A stretch of 64,000 nucleotides of DNA from Capsicum annuum (Eukaryota; Streptophyta; Magnoliopsida; Solanales; Solanaceae), in assembly GCF_002878395.1 (NCBI RefSeq), contig NC_061116.1:125668859-125732858 (forward strand), written 5' to 3'. The notes under the pieces were generated by a model, which saw nothing but the letters and a program-made list of their open reading frames with translations, made no database searches and had not been told where the DNA came from. Positions within the stretch are counted from its first letter, which is position 1, and each line of letters begins with the position of its first letter. The translations under genes were made by a program, and so were the position numbers. This document shows, in pieces, positions 22,420 through 33,600 of this stretch.

Positions 22420-22922
22420 TTTGGTATCAGAGCAAGGTTTAATTTTATTCCAACAAAATCAATCTTGGGATTGTTATCTTGAAAAAAAAGTGAAAAAGAA
22501 AAAAAAAAAGAAAAAAGTTACTGTTCACGTTTTCATTTTTTTGAGACTTGATTTTTGTTTGTTTTGTGTGTTTCTAGTGTTAGATCCTTGTTCCCTAATA
22601 CATTTCACTTAAGACAGCAAAAAAGTATAGATTGTGAGAAAGAAGCCCACGGAGCGGTGCTATTAGAGTCTAGAAATTGAAAATCCCAACAAAAAGAAGT
22701 GTCAAAATAAAAAATCCCCCCCAAAAATACTAAACCCGTTTTTGAACCTAGGTTAAATTTTGAGTTTTTGGTGTGAACCTATGTTAAGTGTGAACCACCT
22801 TGGAGTGATGATATAATTGTGGTACTAATGCTAACCCTCCTATCAAGAGGATTGTGTGCTTGTTTTCTTCCTTCTTTGGTTTTGCAAGGTGTGATTTGAG
22901 GACAAATTCCTTTCAAGATGAA
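22420..22922 (+). other. Mini internal region G1 (leader fused to 3' end)
   Basis: Primer site TGGTATCAGAGC at 22422-22433, then leader to about 22720, then, from about 22790, the last 130 bases of a C-type internal region (matches 21555-21684), ending in a damaged purine tract. About 500 bases in total with all coding sequence deleted. The following LTR is C-type although the 5' LTR is G-type. Confidence 0.7.
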
Positions 22923-23607
22923 TGATACAAGCATGAAGAGAAAAAAGAGTACGAGGTATTGTCAAAGGTTCAATTTGCGGATTAAAGACCCTTTTGGAGC
23001 CTTTCAAGCCTTGTTCATGCAAATAAGAGCTTAGCCATGTGAAGAAGAGCTTTTAATACACTCCAAGGTAGACTTGAATATATTCCAAAGGCGCCTCAAC
23101 TTAGGGACATTATGGTCTTTTGAGACTCCTTTTCTACACTCCAAAAGAGCACCCTTCATTAAGGGTATTTTAGTCATTAGGTTGTAATAAGTATAAATAG
23201 ACCCTTTAGCTTGTATTTTCCTTAGACTTTGATGAAATTGGATATTATTCTTAGATTGTAGCTTTAGTCTTGTAGTTTTAGCTCTCAAACCTGAAATTGG
23301 TTCGTTGAATACATTTGAAGTTAGGGTTTCACTTGAATTGGGAAATTTGGCAAGAAAGGTGTGCTTGAGAAAGAGTGTTTCCTTTGGGTCACCTAAGAGA
23401 GTGGTTTGATCTTACATTGGTGATGTGTGTTTGAAGGTCGGATACACCTTCTAGCGCTATTCATTGGTGGAAATGAGGGCCTTTCTATGTATCCTTAATT
23501 TTATGCAATTCTTCTTCATCTCCTTCTCGTGTGTTGTTCTCTTTGTGAACTTGCTGATTTTTGTTCCTTTAGTGTCCATTTTGTGTTTGATAGTCCTTAA
23601 GGCTATT
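22923..23607 (+). repeat. C-type LTR after G1
   Basis: Starts TGATACAAG, TATA-type box at 23192-23200, ends GGCTAT without the final CA. At 23608 it abuts inverted leader sequence. Confidence 0.75.
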
Positions 23608-24105
23608 GGATATGAAGATCATAGATGAACAATATGAATATTCAAGTGTTGAACAAGTTTGACCACCTAGCAAATGAACTCCAAATCTGAATTTTTTGGA
23701 AGATCTAGGTTCCTTAGGCCAAGAAAAACCCAACCCACTAAAAATCAGCCACAAAACTCGTGTAAATAGAAAGGTCAATTTCGGATTTTAGCTCAAAAGC
23801 TTCAAAAACACCACGTTCATGGAGGTTCTTAGCTCAAACTCAACCAAACCTCAATCTAAAAGTAGATATAGACTCCCTATGTGCTAGAGAGGAAGGATCT
23901 AGAACTAGAAACCTTTAAAACACAATAAAAAATTGTAGATTTAACTTGAAAAATTCGGATCTACAACAAACACAAAAGACAACACTTTTTTTTTTTTGTA
24001 TTTTCTGATTTTTTGACTCTTTTTTGTTGAGATTTTCTAAATAATAACACTAAAACCAAGATTTAGGGATGTTGGAACAACCCTAACCAAGGCTTTGATA
24101 CCAAA
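23608..24105 (-). other. Inverted leader fragment with primer site
   Basis: Minus-strand leader that resembles 31600-32070 of element E. Primer site (minus) at 24092-24103. No gene. Confidence 0.7.
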
Positions 24106-24836
24106 TGATAGCTTAATTGACTATCTCACACGAAAATGGCTACTAAAATGACAAATTCCAGCAACCAAACAAAGAGAAAACAACACAATAGAAGGAGATG
24201 ATGAAGAAGAACTGCATGAAATTAAAGATAGATAGAAAGACCCTTACTTTCACCAATGAATAGCACTAGAAGGTGTATCAAACCATCAAACACATATCAC
24301 CAATGTAGGCTCAAACCTTCCTCTTAGGTGACCCAAAGGACTCACACTTCCTCAAGCACACTTTTCTTGTCAAATAATCCAATACAAGTGAAAAGCCAAT
24401 TCCAAATGTATTAGGCTTCAAGTTTCGGATTCCCTCTCTTAAAGAGAAGAGAAAGACTACAAACTAACACTAAGATTACAATCTAAAATTCACTCAATTC
24501 ATTAACTCAACACCAAGGAAAAATAAGAGATAAGGTGCCTATTTATACTTATTACAAACAAGGACAAAAATACCCTTAATGAAGGGTGATCCTTTGGAGT
24601 GTAAGAAGGAAGTCTTAAAAGACAACAATAACCCTAACTTTGGGCGCCTCTTTGGTGTTGAAATATAAGGCAAAAATTTTACTTTTCCCTTCAAGTAAGG
24701 CACCTCTTGAGTGTATGGATTCCCTTCTCCTCCTTCAACTTGACAAGATTTTAAAAGGCTCCAAACACTTGCTAATTCCAAAGCTTGAGCCTTTGACCAT
24801 GCCTTGTATCCTTTTGAGCTCTTCATGCTTGTATCA
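24106..24836 (-). repeat. C-type LTR, minus strand
   Basis: 731 bases, TGATAGC to TGTATCA. Forms an inverted pair with the LTR at 22923-23607. No purine tract follows at its right end, so the element is cut there. Confidence 0.75.
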
Positions 24837-24988
24837 ATCCAGGGCCTTGCTGAGTTTTTACCATATATATATATTGATGTTTTTAAATTCATGGATTCCA
24901 TTAGAGGCTTGTAGACACTATAAAGCGATATGTATTCATAGATTCACATGTCATCTATATCGGTTTGGCTAATTGGTTGGTTTGTATA
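24837..24988. other. Unassigned 152 bases
   Basis: Not clearly similar to anything else in the window and without an ORF; possibly flanking sequence between two broken elements. Confidence 0.4.
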
Positions 24989-25695
24989 TGATACGAGCCA
25001 AAGGGCCATCATAGCTTTTGATGACATTATTTGAGGCCCATACATGAAGATTCAAGATTTGGTCATATTGAGGATACAAGAGGACTCATTTTGAGATTAC
25101 AATAGAGCAAAACCAAGTTTGTAAGATTGCTTGGGACTTGTGTTGATGCCTACCAAAGGGTTCCAAGAGGTTTCACATTTTGAAGCTTGAAGAAGGAAGG
25201 ACCCACAAAGCATTAGTGGGGGTGGCCTTGGAGTGTAAACACTCATTAAGGGTGTTTTAGTCTTTTTGTGCCATTTTTTTCCACTCCATAGGAGCCCTTT
25301 CTCATTAAGGGTATTTTGGTATTTTATGTAATAAGCTATAAATAGACTCTTTAGGCTTATTTTCTCATTAGTTGATTATTGATATTTGAAAGACTTCTTC
25401 TTCTCTCTTTGAGAGTGTAGTGTAGGGCTTTGAAAAGCCAAGTAGAGTAGGGCTTGGAAAAGTCATTATTGATCTTTGCTTAGAAACGGTGGTTTTAAGG
25501 CGGAGTTGATTCCCTTAGTGGTCACCGTAAGAGTTTGATGTTGTAATTGCGGGTCTTAAGGGTCTTATCATTTAATACACGGTTTGGTTCCTATTTCTCG
25601 TAATCTCATATGTCAAGCTATCTATCTTACTTTATTGCATTTGTTTGTTCTCTTGTTTCTCTTAGTCTTCATCTCTTTAGGTCATTCTTCTATCA
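24989..25695 (+). repeat. 5' LTR of element G2 (G-type)
   Basis: 707 bases, TGATACGAG to CTATCA, TATA-type box at 25337-25345. It is the uninterrupted relative of the split LTR 11038-22419 and shows the empty D/C target site at 25578-25590. Confidence 0.85.
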
Positions 25696-27161
25696 TTTGT
25701 TATCATGAGCAAAGTTTGATTTTGTTCCAACAAAATCAATCTTGGGATTTTTATCTTGAAAATTAAAAAAAAGTGAAAAAGAAGAAAAAAAAGTAAAAAG
25801 TTACTGTTCACGTTTTTGGGGTTTTTTCAATTTTTGAGACTTGATTTTTGTTTGTCTTATGTGTTTCTAGTGTTAGATCCTTGTTCCCTAACACTATTAG
25901 AGTCTAGAAATTGAAAATCCCAACAAAAAAAAAGTGTCAAAATCAAAAATCCCCCAAAAAAAAAATACTAAACCCATTTTTGAACCTAGGTCAAAGTTTG
26001 AGTTTTTGATTTTTGATTTTTATTTTTTTGTATTTTTAGTGTTAGATTTGTGTTTTCTAACACTATAGGAGTCTAGGGTTTGAATTTGAGCTAAATTGAA
26101 GGTGATTTGAGCCATCCACCATTGTTGATCTTAAGTTTGAAGAAACTTGAAAGTGAGATCTCATTGTGGAAGGTTGTTGTTGACGTTTTTGGAGATGAAA
26201 ACATGATATTTGTGGTTGGATTGTCAACGTGAGCTTGGATCTTCAAGAAAAATCAAATTCCGAGTTCATTTGTTAAGGGTCAACTTTGGGTCAAACTTTG
26301 AATGTTCTTGGTGTTCTTTTCATGTTCTTCATATATTGTTGAACAAGAATATTCAAAAAGTGTTGTTTGATCTAAAAAGGAGGAGAAAGAGAGTGTACTA
26401 CTTGTTTGTCTCAAAGAATATATTCCAAGCATATTCCAAGTCTTCCAACGGAAGAAAACAATTCAAAAGGCATCAAAAGGAATATTCTCAAAGAAAAGGA
26501 CAAGGGCAAGTACAAGGGAAAGTACAAGGGGGGACCATCACAAATTCAAACTCTTTTGAGCTAGAAAAAAAGGTCCATTCTTGGTGTTTTCTTCATCAAA
26601 ACTGATCCTACCTTCCTCCTAAGTTGAAGATTGATTGAATACAAGTTGAATACAAGAATTTTTTTTCAAAACATCAACCAACCAAAGTCTGCCACGTCAT
26701 CACCAAGGGCTGCAACATCATCACTTCACCCAAAAAGCTTAAGCTCAAATTTCAGATTTGAAGTTTCATTTCCTTGTTTCTTTAGTTTCATTTCTTGATT
26801 CTAGAACTAATTAACAACTAGTAATCATCTACTTAGTTGTGAATTAGTTGTTTGAGTCCGTTTTCTTTGTGTTTGCGTTCTTTGTGTGCTTTTCTCATTT
26901 TGACTCGTTGAACTTCTTTGTTTCAAGTTCATAAGTAGATTTTGTATTGTGTTTTGAGTCGATCAAACAAGAATCTATTCCGGCCACTAAGTAGTGATTG
27001 ACACCTTATTGACTACCGGAGTATAAGCAACTTTCAATATTCGCTGCTCTAATTGCGAGGATCACAAAGGTGAGAGTATATACGAGTGTTGGTGAGGAGC
27101 TTTTACTACTAATCTTATTTGTTCATTTGGTAGGTACAAGGTGATGTAAGGGGAACATATC
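25696..27161 (+). other. Element G2 leader
   Basis: Degenerate primer site at about 25698-25710 (TGTTATCATGAGC), then about 1.4 kb without credible coding sequence. The end shows TACTAAT (27107-27113) and a GGTAG acceptor-like site (to 27133) just ahead of the coding region. Confidence 0.6.
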
Positions 27162-27716
27162 TTGGTAGCCTCGAACTATTGTGACTACAACATGGGAGAC
27201 TATGATTGTAGTGAGGGATTTTATGGCTACGATGATGTTGGAGATTATCGGGGCTATGAATATAGCCATGATCAAGACATAGGCAGAATTGAGAGTTATG
27301 GTTTTGAGGGAGAAAATGCGGTGAATGAAGTTCCTAGTGCTTATGGTGAATATGGAGATGATGTAGGGCCTTGTGATGGTTCTTATGATGAAGTTGGGGC
27401 ATGTGCGAAGTCTTACACTTCCCATTCTGAACCTAGAATTTGTGTAAGGTATAACCATTTCCTTCGCAAAGCGTATGAGAGCCTTGGTGAAAGTGCACAT
27501 ATGGAGCATGAAGATTCATATTCTTCACCTTGTAGTACATCTTATCAAGGTCAAAGTGGTGTGAATGGGTATACTAGCTATAGTGTAGGTTACCCCATGA
27601 GAAGAAGAGAGAATACATCTTCAAGGCCGAGGGGTACTCATGTACCCATAGGTTGTCTTAAACTCTACAATATTGACCCTATAAGAAGTGTTTACTCCGT
27701 AAAGGTAAGCATTTAA
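27162..27716 (+). pseudogene. Tyr/Gly/Asp-rich Gag-position protein of element G2
   Basis: An ORF of 184 residues at the Gag position. It is not a recognisable capsid. The start is rich in Tyr, Gly and Asp (CDYNMGDYDCSEGFYGYDD), followed by a patterned acidic section (VNEVPSAYGEYGDDVGPCDG) and a basic section (PMRRRENTSSRPRGTH). A clearly homologous protein lies in element J (44181 onward). The G2 copy is cut just after YSVKVSI, where a foreign LTR fragment begins, so everything downstream is lost. The low-complexity acidic plus basic design could bind RNA, but that is only inference. Confidence 0.6.
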
Positions 27717-28453
27717 GGGAATTTGATGAATTATAACATATAATGCTTCTAATAGGCTTTAATATAGGGTTTGGACAGATTTTGGGTGGGGGGAATGACC
27801 AAAACGCCCCTAAAAATCAAATAGTTCTCGAATCTGTCCTTTGGTGGACTGTTTGGATAGTCTGAAGTAGATCAACCATAACGTTTTACTTCGATATCCA
27901 AATTGGATAAAACCACTTTCATTAGAAAGAGAACTCTCATATCTTTTCGTTGATATATAGTATCTTACCCATATCATTGTGTACGAGGAGTTATGATCAT
28001 TTGAAGTTGATCCAAAAATTCACTTTTGGTAGGCTGAAGTAGACTGACTGACCATAACATTTTTCTCCGATAGACAAATTGGATGAAACTAATTTCATTA
28101 GAAAGAGGACTCACAGAGCTTTTTGTTGATATATAGTAGATCACCCAGATCATTATGTACAAGGAGTTATGATCATTTAAAGTTGGAGCAAAAATACGCC
28201 AGGCCTCAGTACTTTTTCTGCACGTTTTACTGTTCACTAATATTCACAGTTCAATCGGAATGTTCATAACTCGTCGCTCGGGTGTCCGTTTTAGATGATC
28301 CACATATCGTTGGAAAGATTACTCGATACTCTACGCAATGGTGGGTCATAATCTAAGACATTCCATATGGAAAAATTTATAATTTATTCTAGAAGATAGA
28401 ACCCAACACATTTACGCACAAAATTCCAATGAAAAATTTCCCGAGGTATTACA
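27717..28453 (-). repeat. Tekay-like LTR fragment with internal duplication
   Basis: On the minus strand it starts TGTAATACCTCGGG, a typical start of this LTR type; the other end is cut. It holds two related units of about 160 bases (27852-28015 and 28030-28187) around the phrase AGGAGTTATGATCATTT. No ORF of note. Confidence 0.6.
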
Positions 28454-28474
28454 TTAGCGGTTCACTCTTAAGGT

Positions 28475-29347
28475 TGATACGGGCCAAATGGCCATCTTAT
28501 CTTTTGATGACATCTTTGTAGGCCAACACATAGAGGCTCAAGACTTGGTCACCTTGAGAATACAAGAACATGCATGGAGGACCCGTTTTGAGCATAACTT
28601 AAAGCAATCTCACGCGTGGAAGATTGCTTGGAGCATTTAAGATTGAGGACTCACAGTTTTGGACCTTAATTAAGGGCATTTTGGACATTACACATGGTGT
28701 ATTTACACACCATGGCCGCACCTATCATTAAGGGCGAAGTGGTCTTTTTGTCTTCTTTTGTATTACACTATAAATAGGTCATTTTAGCTCATTTCTTGGC
28801 AGATTTTGAATGATGAAGAATTGAAAGACATATTTTCTCTCTTTTGAGAGTTTAACACCCTTAGTTGTAGGGCTTGGAAAATCCATCCTTAGCATAGGGC
28901 TTGGAAAAGCCAATATTGATCTTTGCTTGAAAATGGTAGATCTTGAGGTGAGTTCATTCCCTTGGTGGTCACCGTAAGAGTGTGGATTTTATTATTACAT
29001 TTATTAGGGGTTTTAGTATATGATATACACTTGGTTTCTGATTCTTGTCATAATATTGGCCTCACTATCTATCCTTTACTTTTCTTGTTGTTATCTTGTG
29101 TAGTGGACTACTTGTGGGTCTCTTTTGAATCCAAAAATTTATGTTCTTGCTGTCATCTTTTTCTTCATATTTTGTGGCTATTTTTGGGTGTCAAATACAC
29201 CATTGTTATCTCGTATTGTTGTTGTTGTAGTGAATCCGAGAGTGGTCTCCATCTTGGTCCTCAAATCCTTAAGATTAGTGGACTATTTTGGAGGGTGTAT
29301 TGGACTGTTTAGTGGTTGTTTTGTGCTCCTCTTGCTTTCTTGTATCA
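28475..29347 (+). repeat. J-type LTR
   Basis: 873 bases, TGATACGGG to TGTATCA, TATA-type box at 28769-28777. It follows 21 unassigned bases and adjoins H's leader on the right. It carries an uninterrupted class-2 tail frame (MAILSFDDIF...QEHAWRTRFE) near its start. No matching target duplication (AAGGT left, ACAGT right). Confidence 0.75.
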
Positions 29348-30254
29348 ACAGTAGCAGTGATGATGTGGAAGCCATGTATTGGTTCGGTTTTATCAAGTGG
29401 TTATTCTCAAATGTTTAAGTCTTGGTAAAAAAATTAATTTGGATTGGTTGAATTTGTTTTAGGAGGAAAAATAAGTCTTGAAGCCTTTTTCAATTTTCAA
29501 GACTTGACTTTTTCTTGTACTTCTCCTTAAAACATGGACCCTTGTTTCTTGGAAAGTAGTTGAGATGTGATGTAAAGTCTTTTGGTGGTTGGGGTCTTTC
29601 AAGACTAACAATTCTTTACCTTTTCCCTTCACCTTTATAGATCTAGCATTCACTTTCTTTTAACAAGGTATGGAGGTTGGGAAGAACATCAAAAACACTT
29701 TAACAATCACCAAGAACAATCAAAAATAATTACTAAGATCCACAATACAACCCCACGGCCAACTCCAAGACAACATGTTTTCACACGGCCAAGACTACAA
29801 AACCACCAACAACGGCCAAGTCTCTTTAGTGTTGCATTTCAATTTTTTTTTTAACAAGAGATGAAGGTTGTGAAGAACTTCAAGAACAACAAAAATACTC
29901 TTTTCAACAACAAAAACCACACACATGTCCAAGTCAAGTTTCTCAACAACAATGTCTACCACACGGCCTTACTTGTTCACAATAACATCAATCTTTAAAG
30001 CTCAATTCTAGATCGACTCAAAGTGTTAGTGAAGAACAAAACTAACACCACAAAGACACAAGACAAATAAAAGACTCCTAGACCTAGACTCAAGAGCAAA
30101 TCTCGGCCAAGAACACCACAAGAACACAATTTTCGGTCAAGAACACAAAACGGACAGATTGCTATTTTCTGAAAATTTCAGTTTTCAGTTTTTTTTTTTG
30201 TAGTTTTCAAGTCTCAAGCCCAAGATTGATCTTGTTAGAATAAAATCAACGATG
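29348..30254 (-). other. Element H leader
   Basis: About 900 bases on the minus strand, similar to the J leader (43430-43740) read in reverse. No gene. Confidence 0.7.
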
Positions 30255-30266
30255 AATTTGATACCA
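30255..30266 (-). other. Primer-binding site, element H
   Basis: Minus strand TGGTATCAAATT; eight bases match the tRNA-Met complement, the rest has drifted. Confidence 0.75.
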
Positions 30267-30268
30267 AA

Positions 30269-31023
30269 TGATACGATAAAGACAAGAGAAACACGAAATC
30301 ATAACAAAAGAGAGGAGATAAAGATGATAACAATGACACAAGATGAAACAAGACACGGATTCAACACAAACACAAGAAAAGTTGCATAGAAAATAAAGAT
30401 AGATAATGAGACCAAGATTATTACAAGATTAAGAATCAAGTGTGTTTCAACACTAACCCCTAACGAATGTAACAATCAAAACCACACTCTTACGGTGACC
30501 GCCAAGGTAATCGACTCACCTCAAGACCCACCATTTCCAAGCAAAGAACAATATTGGCTTTTCCAAGCCCTAAACTATAATAGCTTTTCCAAGCAAAGAA
30601 CTATAATAAGGTGTTCTAATCTCAAAGAGAGGACTTTCAATGTTTCAATCTTTCATCCTTCAAAAACTAATGAAAATAAGACTAAAGGAGCCTATATATC
30701 TATTACAAAATGAACACAAAATTACTCCAATGCCCTTAATGAGGAGGGATGGTCATGGAGTGTCACTTGGACAAAGATAAGTGACCAAAATGCCCTTAAT
30801 AAAGGGAACCAAAACCGTGAACCAACAAAGGTGGTCCAAACCGAGAGTCCTTAAGTCTTCAATTCTCCAAACAATCTTCCACACTCGGGTTTGATCAATG
30901 TTAGGCTCAAAATATCCCCTCCAAGTATAATCCCATGCCCTCCATGTGACCAAAGCTTGATTCTTCACATAGTAACTTTGAATGATTTCAGCAAAAGCTA
31001 AGGTGGCCATTATTCTCGTATCA
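30269..31023 (-). repeat. 5' LTR of element H
   Basis: 755 bases, TGATACGAT to CGTATCA, matching 8811-9575. Minus-strand ORF 30753-31037 begins with the class-2 tail (MATLAFAEII...RVWKIVWR). Confidence 0.9.
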
Positions 31024-31028
31024 GAAGA

Positions 31029-31575
31029 AGACCACATAAAAAAACTACATGATCACCCATTCATTAAGGGTGTAAAAGTCTTTTTATGCTTTTTCTTTAC
31101 ACTCCATAGGAGCCCCTTTTCATTAAGGGTATTTTGGTCTTTAATGTAATAAGTATAAATAGACTCCTTAGGCTTATTTTTCATTAGACTTTAATGAAAT
31201 TGGATATTATTCTTAGATTGTAGCTTTAGTCTTGTAGTTTTAGCTCTGAAACCCGAAAGTGGTTCCTTGAATACATTTGAAGTTAGGGTTTCACTTGTAT
31301 TGGGAAATTTGGCAAGAAAGGTGTGCTTGAGAAAGAGTGTTTCCTTTGGGTCACCTAAGAGAGTGGTTTGATCTTACATTGGTGATGTGTGTTTGAAGGT
31401 TTGATACACCTTCTAGTGCTATTCATTGGTGGAAGTGAGGGTCTCTCTATCTATCTTTAATTTCATGCAATTCTTCTTCTTTATCTCCTTCTAGTGTGTT
31501 GTTTTCTCTTTGTGAACTTGCTGATTTTTGTTCCTTTAGTGTCCATTTCGTGTTTGATAGTCCTTTAGGCTATCA
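31029..31575 (+). repeat. Element E 5' LTR, second part
   Basis: Resumes after the GAAGA duplication at 31024-31028. TATA-type box at 31154-31162, ends GCTATCA. Confidence 0.9.
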
Positions 31576-31577
31576 TT

Positions 31578-31589
31578 TGGTATCAGATC
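31578..31589 (+). other. Primer-binding site, element E
   Basis: TGGTATCAGATC, one base off the tRNA-Met complement. Confidence 0.85.
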
Positions 31590-32828
31590 CTTGTTTAGGG
31601 TTGTTCGAACATCCCTAAATCTTGGTTTTAGTGTTCTTATATAGAAAATCTCATAAAAAAGAGTCAAAAATCAGAAAATACAAAAAAAATGGTGTCTTGT
31701 GTTGTCTTGTGTTAGATCCGAATTTAGAGTCTTAGATCTAAAATTTTTTACCTTGTTTTGAAGGTTTCTTGTGTTAAATTCTAGTTCTCTAACACTTAGG
31801 GAGTCTAGATCTACTTTTAGATTGAAGTTTGGTTGAGTTTGAGCTTAGATCCACCATGGCTATGGAGTTTTGAAGCTTTTTGTGCTATACAAGTTTTTGT
31901 ATTGGTGATTTAATCTTGATTTGTGGCTGATTTTTGGTTGGTTTAAGTTGTTTTGACATAAGGAACCTAGGGCTACAAAAAAATCAGATTTGGAGCTCAT
32001 TTGCTAAGCGGTCAAACTTGGTCAACGCTTGAATATTCATCTTGTTCATCCATGATCTTCATAACTTAGTAAAGAAGAGTATTCAAGGTTCTTGTTTGAT
32101 CCAAAAAAGGGAAGAAAGAGTGTGAAAAAGTTGTTTGTCCAAAACATATTCAAAGAATATTCCATTCTTTCAAAAAGAGGAGGGGACAAGAGGACAAACA
32201 AAGTACAAGTGCATTTATTAGGGGGGACCAATTCATTTCTCATCCATTTTGAAGCTTGAAAGGGCTTCAAACATGAACATTTTCCCTCCCAAAACTGAAT
32301 TCTCTTCTTTCCTAAGGATGTTTGGCCAAAAATAATTTTTGGAAAAATTGAAATTCCGAAGGGTGACAACCAACCACGTAATGCGACATCATCACTTGTG
32401 CTCAACCAAAGTTTGACCCTAAAATTAGATTTTTCTAGTTTCTACTTTTTTTATTCTAGTTTCTTATAAGTCAATTTTATCCCTAATTAGTAAGCTAGTA
32501 ATTACCTACTAGTTTGATAAATTAGATTAGAGTCCTTTGTTTCGCCGTCTTCGATTTTTGTGTGCTTTTCTCATTTTAAAGTCTAGTATTTTTGTTGGTT
32601 CAAGTTCGTGTATCACTTATTTTTAGTCATTTCAAATGAAGATCCATTCAGATTTAAAGCTTCTCACCTCTCAAGTAACTTGCCAAGTATTGTCGGTTCT
32701 CTAACACTTGTGAGCCAAGTGTGAGGTGAGGTTGAGTGTGAGTGAAGTGAGGCTTTTGAACTAACTCGTTTGCTCGTTTTTTAGGTTATTTTTCTTGCTA
32801 TCTTTTGGACTTTGTAGGTACATTTTCC
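31590..32828 (+). other. Element E leader with likely intron
   Basis: No credible ORF. Same pattern as C: donor-like GAG/GTGAGG near 32726, CTAAC at 32761-32765, acceptor-like TTTTTTAG (to 32784) and TTTGTAG (to 32817), then the gag ATG at 32829. Confidence 0.55.
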
Positions 32829-33600
32829 ATGGAAACCAAAGGTACTACTTCCCAACCTTTGGGAAATGATGTTATGGGAGCTTTGATGGCCCAAATAGAG
32901 GCCTTGAGTTGGGAAATGAAGAGCGGAAATGATGCTATAAGGAGTGATATGGATTCAATGAGGGGTGACATAATTAGAATTAGAGGGCGGGTTGATAGAC
33001 TATGTCCACCAAAATCTCCACAATTCCAAACACCTCAAGTCCAAAGATCCTATACTTCACAAAACCAGTCACTAAACCTACCCCCAAACATCCCCTAACA
33101 GGACCCTACAAAGACCATTACATCACCAAATGAACCAAGTCCAACAAGAGGGACTTGGAACTCAAACTCCAGCACCAAATCTAAACCTAATATCCCCGCA
33201 ACATACCACTTACCAAATGCCAAATCCCATGGACCAAAGACCGTACCATCAACCACCTCCAATACCACAAGTTCAAGTACTAAATAACCAAAGGCCAAAC
33301 CCACCTCCCCAAAGACCTCAAATCAAAAACTCACCCATCCAAATTGAGGATTATGGTAGAGGTTCCATGGCTGCCTATAGTTTTGATGCCATGTTTGATT
33401 GCATCAATGAAAATATTCATAGCTTTGTTGAAGATATGCGCCAAATGCTTAGTACACTAAATCCCAATTTGGGAAAAAGAGATGAAGAGGTGAAACAAGG
33501 GAGAAGACTTGACAAACCCCCTTGTGATGTGAGATTCTCAAAGGAAAAAGTGGGCTGCCATGATCCGAACCAAGGCAAAGAAGAATGTACTCAAGAACAT
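32829..33600 (+). pseudogene. Gag N-terminus of element E
   Basis: Starts at the ATG at 32829: METKGTTSQPLGNDVMGALM, a coiled-coil-like segment to about residue 60, then a proline-rich section ending at a stop at 33096-33098. The homology continues in another frame from 33130 (MNQVQQEGLGTQTPAPN...PPPIPQVQ), so one frameshift separates the halves. It matches F Gag (40887-41460) up to the proline-rich section and then changes into a section (SFDAMFDCINENIHSFVEDM) not seen in F. The capsid core and zinc knuckle are absent, so E cannot make a normal Gag by itself. Confidence 0.75.

Larger units (their letters stand above)
8811..31023 (-). mobile_element. Element H: non-autonomous LTR retrotransposon with nested cargo
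   Basis: Minus-strand element with LTRs at 8811-9575 and 30269-31023, flanked by a perfect 5-bp duplication GAAGA (8806-8810 and 31024-31028) inside the 5' LTR of E. Its own sequence is the 3' LTR, purine tract and acidic protein region (9576-11037) on the left, and leader, primer site and 5' LTR (29348-31023) on the right. The middle (11038-29347) is foreign LTR sequence, and H's Gag-like part is lost. Confidence 0.9.

Noticed and set aside
22422..22433. tRNA gene fragments at the many TGGTATCAGAGC sites
   Set aside because: Only the 12 bases complementary to a tRNA 3' end are present, always next to an LTR end; these are primer-binding sites.
24640..24972. 110-codon plus ORF
   Set aside because: Antisense shadow in a minus LTR and the unassigned 152 bases next to it.
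11038..29347. A single insertion from the G-type LTR to the J-type LTR within element H
   Set aside because: The outer LTRs are different subfamilies and the flanks (CTCTT and ACAGT) do not match; more likely several insertions with deletions between them.
28962..29418. Hydrophobic ORFs resembling membrane peptides (also 12345, 42442 and 47104)
   Set aside because: They fall in T-rich R/U5 parts of J- and D-type LTRs and are side effects of base composition.
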